Source: Spirochaetota bacterium (GTDB lineage: Bacteria > Spirochaetota > UBA4802 > UB4802). From it: DNA of 5,304 nucleotides. The notes beneath the pieces were generated by a model, which saw only the letters and a program-made list of their open reading frames with translations, was not told the DNA's origin and did not search any database. Numbering within the stretch: the stretch's first letter is position 1; every line of letters begins with the position of its first letter. The translations under genes and the position numbers were made by a program. Positions 4,141 through 5,304 of the stretch are shown in pieces. Where the stretch lies: positions 1 to 5,304 of the forward strand of contig JAKPOE010000387.1 in the NCBI GenBank assembly GCA_029548025.1. Direction: 5' to 3'.

Positions 4141-5304
4141 ATGAAAAGATTTTTAAAATGGCTTGCGATAGTTATTGGTGGATTGATTGCACTGGTTATT
4201 ATTGCCAGTATTGTTTTAATGCTCATCATCAACAAAGATATGATTGCTCAGCAGGCAGAAAAAGTCCTTAACCGTCATGTAACCATTGAATCCATTGATG
4301 TCAGTATATTCAGTGTGCTTTCTGGCATTGAGGTGAAAGGCGTTGCTATATCCAATTTCAAAACACCGCAACAACTATCAGCATTAAAGGGAAAACCTGT
4401 TGATAAAGCTGATCTTTTTGCAGGGCTTGATTCGTTTACCTTTAAGCTCAAAATCCTTCCATTGTTACAGGGTAAATTTGAGCTAAGAGAACTTTTACTC
4501 AGTGGTCCGAAGGTAAATATTGTACGCTATAAAAGCGGTGCATTTAATTTCTCCGATTTAATGAAACCATCTACAAAAGAAGAGAAAAAAGTAGAAGAGG
4601 TTAAAAAAGAAGAACCATCAAAACCTTTAACAGCAGATACATTGCCGGTAAGTATTACCATTGGCAGGATTGGCATAGAAAAAGGAACTGTCACCTTTAC
4701 CGATCAATCATCAGGGCAAAAGGTAATGCTCTATAATTGCAATGCATTGGTGCACAATATAGAAATTGATCCTAAAGATTTAAAGAATAAAAATCAGGTA
4801 AAGCTTACCGTAGACATAGGCATCAAGACCATTGGCAAGACAAGTACCGGGAGTGTCGAGTCATTTGATATAGGGCTATCTGCAAAAGGCAACGTAAAAC
4901 CATTTGATCTTAAAACACGTATCTTAAATCCTGAAATAGCGCTTAAAGCGGGAAGCCCCTATGGTACCATGACAGGATTACAGATATTTGATGCTATAAA
5001 GAGCAATGAAACACTGGCAAACTACGCCGGGAAATTTGATTTCCTGGCAAAGGATGTTAAATGGAAAAACGGCTATATTGATATATGGTACAAGGGAGGA
5101 TTGCTGAAGATCACTAACGGTAAAATAAGCACTGATGATTATGCAGGCAACTTCAAAGCCGACATAAATCTTAACACCAGCACAGTTAATGCCGACATTG
5201 ATATGATCCTCAACGAGAAGCACAATAAGAGTATCTATAACGGTATAAAAGGCAACGCTTCTAAACTTATCAAGGGTGATGTTGCAAAATATGTAAAACC
5301 TGAA
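4141..5304 (+). CDS. AsmA/DUF748-like membrane-anchored protein (partial, C-terminus beyond window)
   Basis: The frame stays open from ATG at 4141 to the right edge, giving 388 residues without a stop. The N-terminus MKRFLKWLAIVIGGLIALVI continues hydrophobic to about residue 30 and forms one uncleaved membrane anchor. It is followed by QAEKVLNRHVTIESIDVSIF (38-57), a pattern typical of the AsmA family, then LRELLLSGPKVNIVRYKSG (115-133) with AFNFSDLM (134-141), close to the 'G-x-NF-x-DL' signature of AsmA and DUF748 proteins. A Lys/Glu/Pro-rich linker (about 142-162) leads to a second beta-repeat unit, ITIGRIGIEKGTVTFTD (172-188). These families, related to TamB and other bridge-like proteins, are linked to outer-membrane lipid transport and envelope homeostasis; the specific job here is not known. 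GGAGG lies 5 nt before the ATG. It is divergent from the cytochrome and ccm operon and need not be functionally linked to it. Confidence 0.85.
   Translation, partial: MKRFLKWLAIVIGGLIALVIIASIVLMLIINKDMIAQQAEKVLNRHVTIESIDVSIFSVLSGIEVKGVAISNFKTPQQLSALKGKPVDKADLFAGLDSFTFKLKILPLLQGKFELRELLLSGPKVNIVRYKSGAFNFSDLMKPSTKEEKKVEEVKKEEPSKPLTADTLPVSITIGRIGIEKGTVTFTDQSSGQKVMLYNCNALVHNIEIDPKDLKNKNQVKLTVDIGIKTIGKTSTGSVESFDIGLSAKGNVKPFDLKTRILNPEIALKAGSPYGTMTGLQIFDAIKSNETLANYAGKFDFLAKDVKWKNGYIDIWYKGGLLKITNGKISTDDYAGNFKADINLNTSTVNADIDMILNEKHNKSIYNGIKGNASKLIKGDVAKYVKPE

Noticed and set aside
4041..4235. Minus-strand frame of 64 codons overlapping the start of the AsmA-like gene
   Set aside because: Its hydrophobicity mirrors the membrane anchor on the other strand, and the plus-strand gene has the strong ribosome site and long open frame.

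Overview
The window is a piece of an AT-rich bacterial genome holding two divergent transcription units, both running off the ends. The genes imply a diderm (Gram-negative type) organism with respiratory or electron-transfer metabolism: a complete-looking start of a System I (Ccm) cytochrome c maturation operon, a multiheme c-type cytochrome with a lipoprotein-like signal peptide, and an AsmA-like protein of the kind found in bacteria with an outer membrane. The phylum cannot be fixed from the sequence alone.

Minus strand, read from right to left: a pentaheme c-type cytochrome (3771-2413) heads a tightly packed operon. It is followed by ccmA (2406-1810, GTG start), ccmB (1817-1155, TTG start), ccmC (1137-490), a short ccmD-like gene (488-315) and the first three quarters of ccmE (328-1, cut by the window edge). 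Gaps are 6 and 17 nt and 1 nt, and there are overlaps of 8 and 14 nt, so the six genes very probably form one transcript with translational coupling. ccmF and the rest of the pathway would be expected beyond position 1.

Functional reading: CcmA (ATPase) and CcmB (membrane partner) with CcmC and CcmD load heme onto CcmE at the periplasmic face and release holo-CcmE, which hands heme to apocytochromes with CXXCH motifs. The first gene of the operon encodes just such a client, a protein with five CXXCH motifs related to the cytochrome c554 / multiheme cytochrome superfamily, so client and assembly machinery are made together.

Between the units lies a 369-bp, very AT-rich divergent intergenic region (3772-4140) with a perfect 12-bp palindrome, a 7-bp inverted repeat and a 10-bp direct repeat, but no convincing full sigma-70 promoter. 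On the plus strand, from 4141 to the right edge, is an open reading frame of 388 residues without a stop: an AsmA/DUF748-like protein with an N-terminal membrane anchor and a large, presumably periplasmic, beta-rich body.

Nothing here looks like a mobile element, CRISPR array or RNA gene. The points most worth a second look are the client cytochrome leading its own maturation operon, the non-canonical ABC motifs of CcmA, the short ccmD gene, the unseen heme-binding residue of CcmE, and the repeats in the divergent intergenic region.
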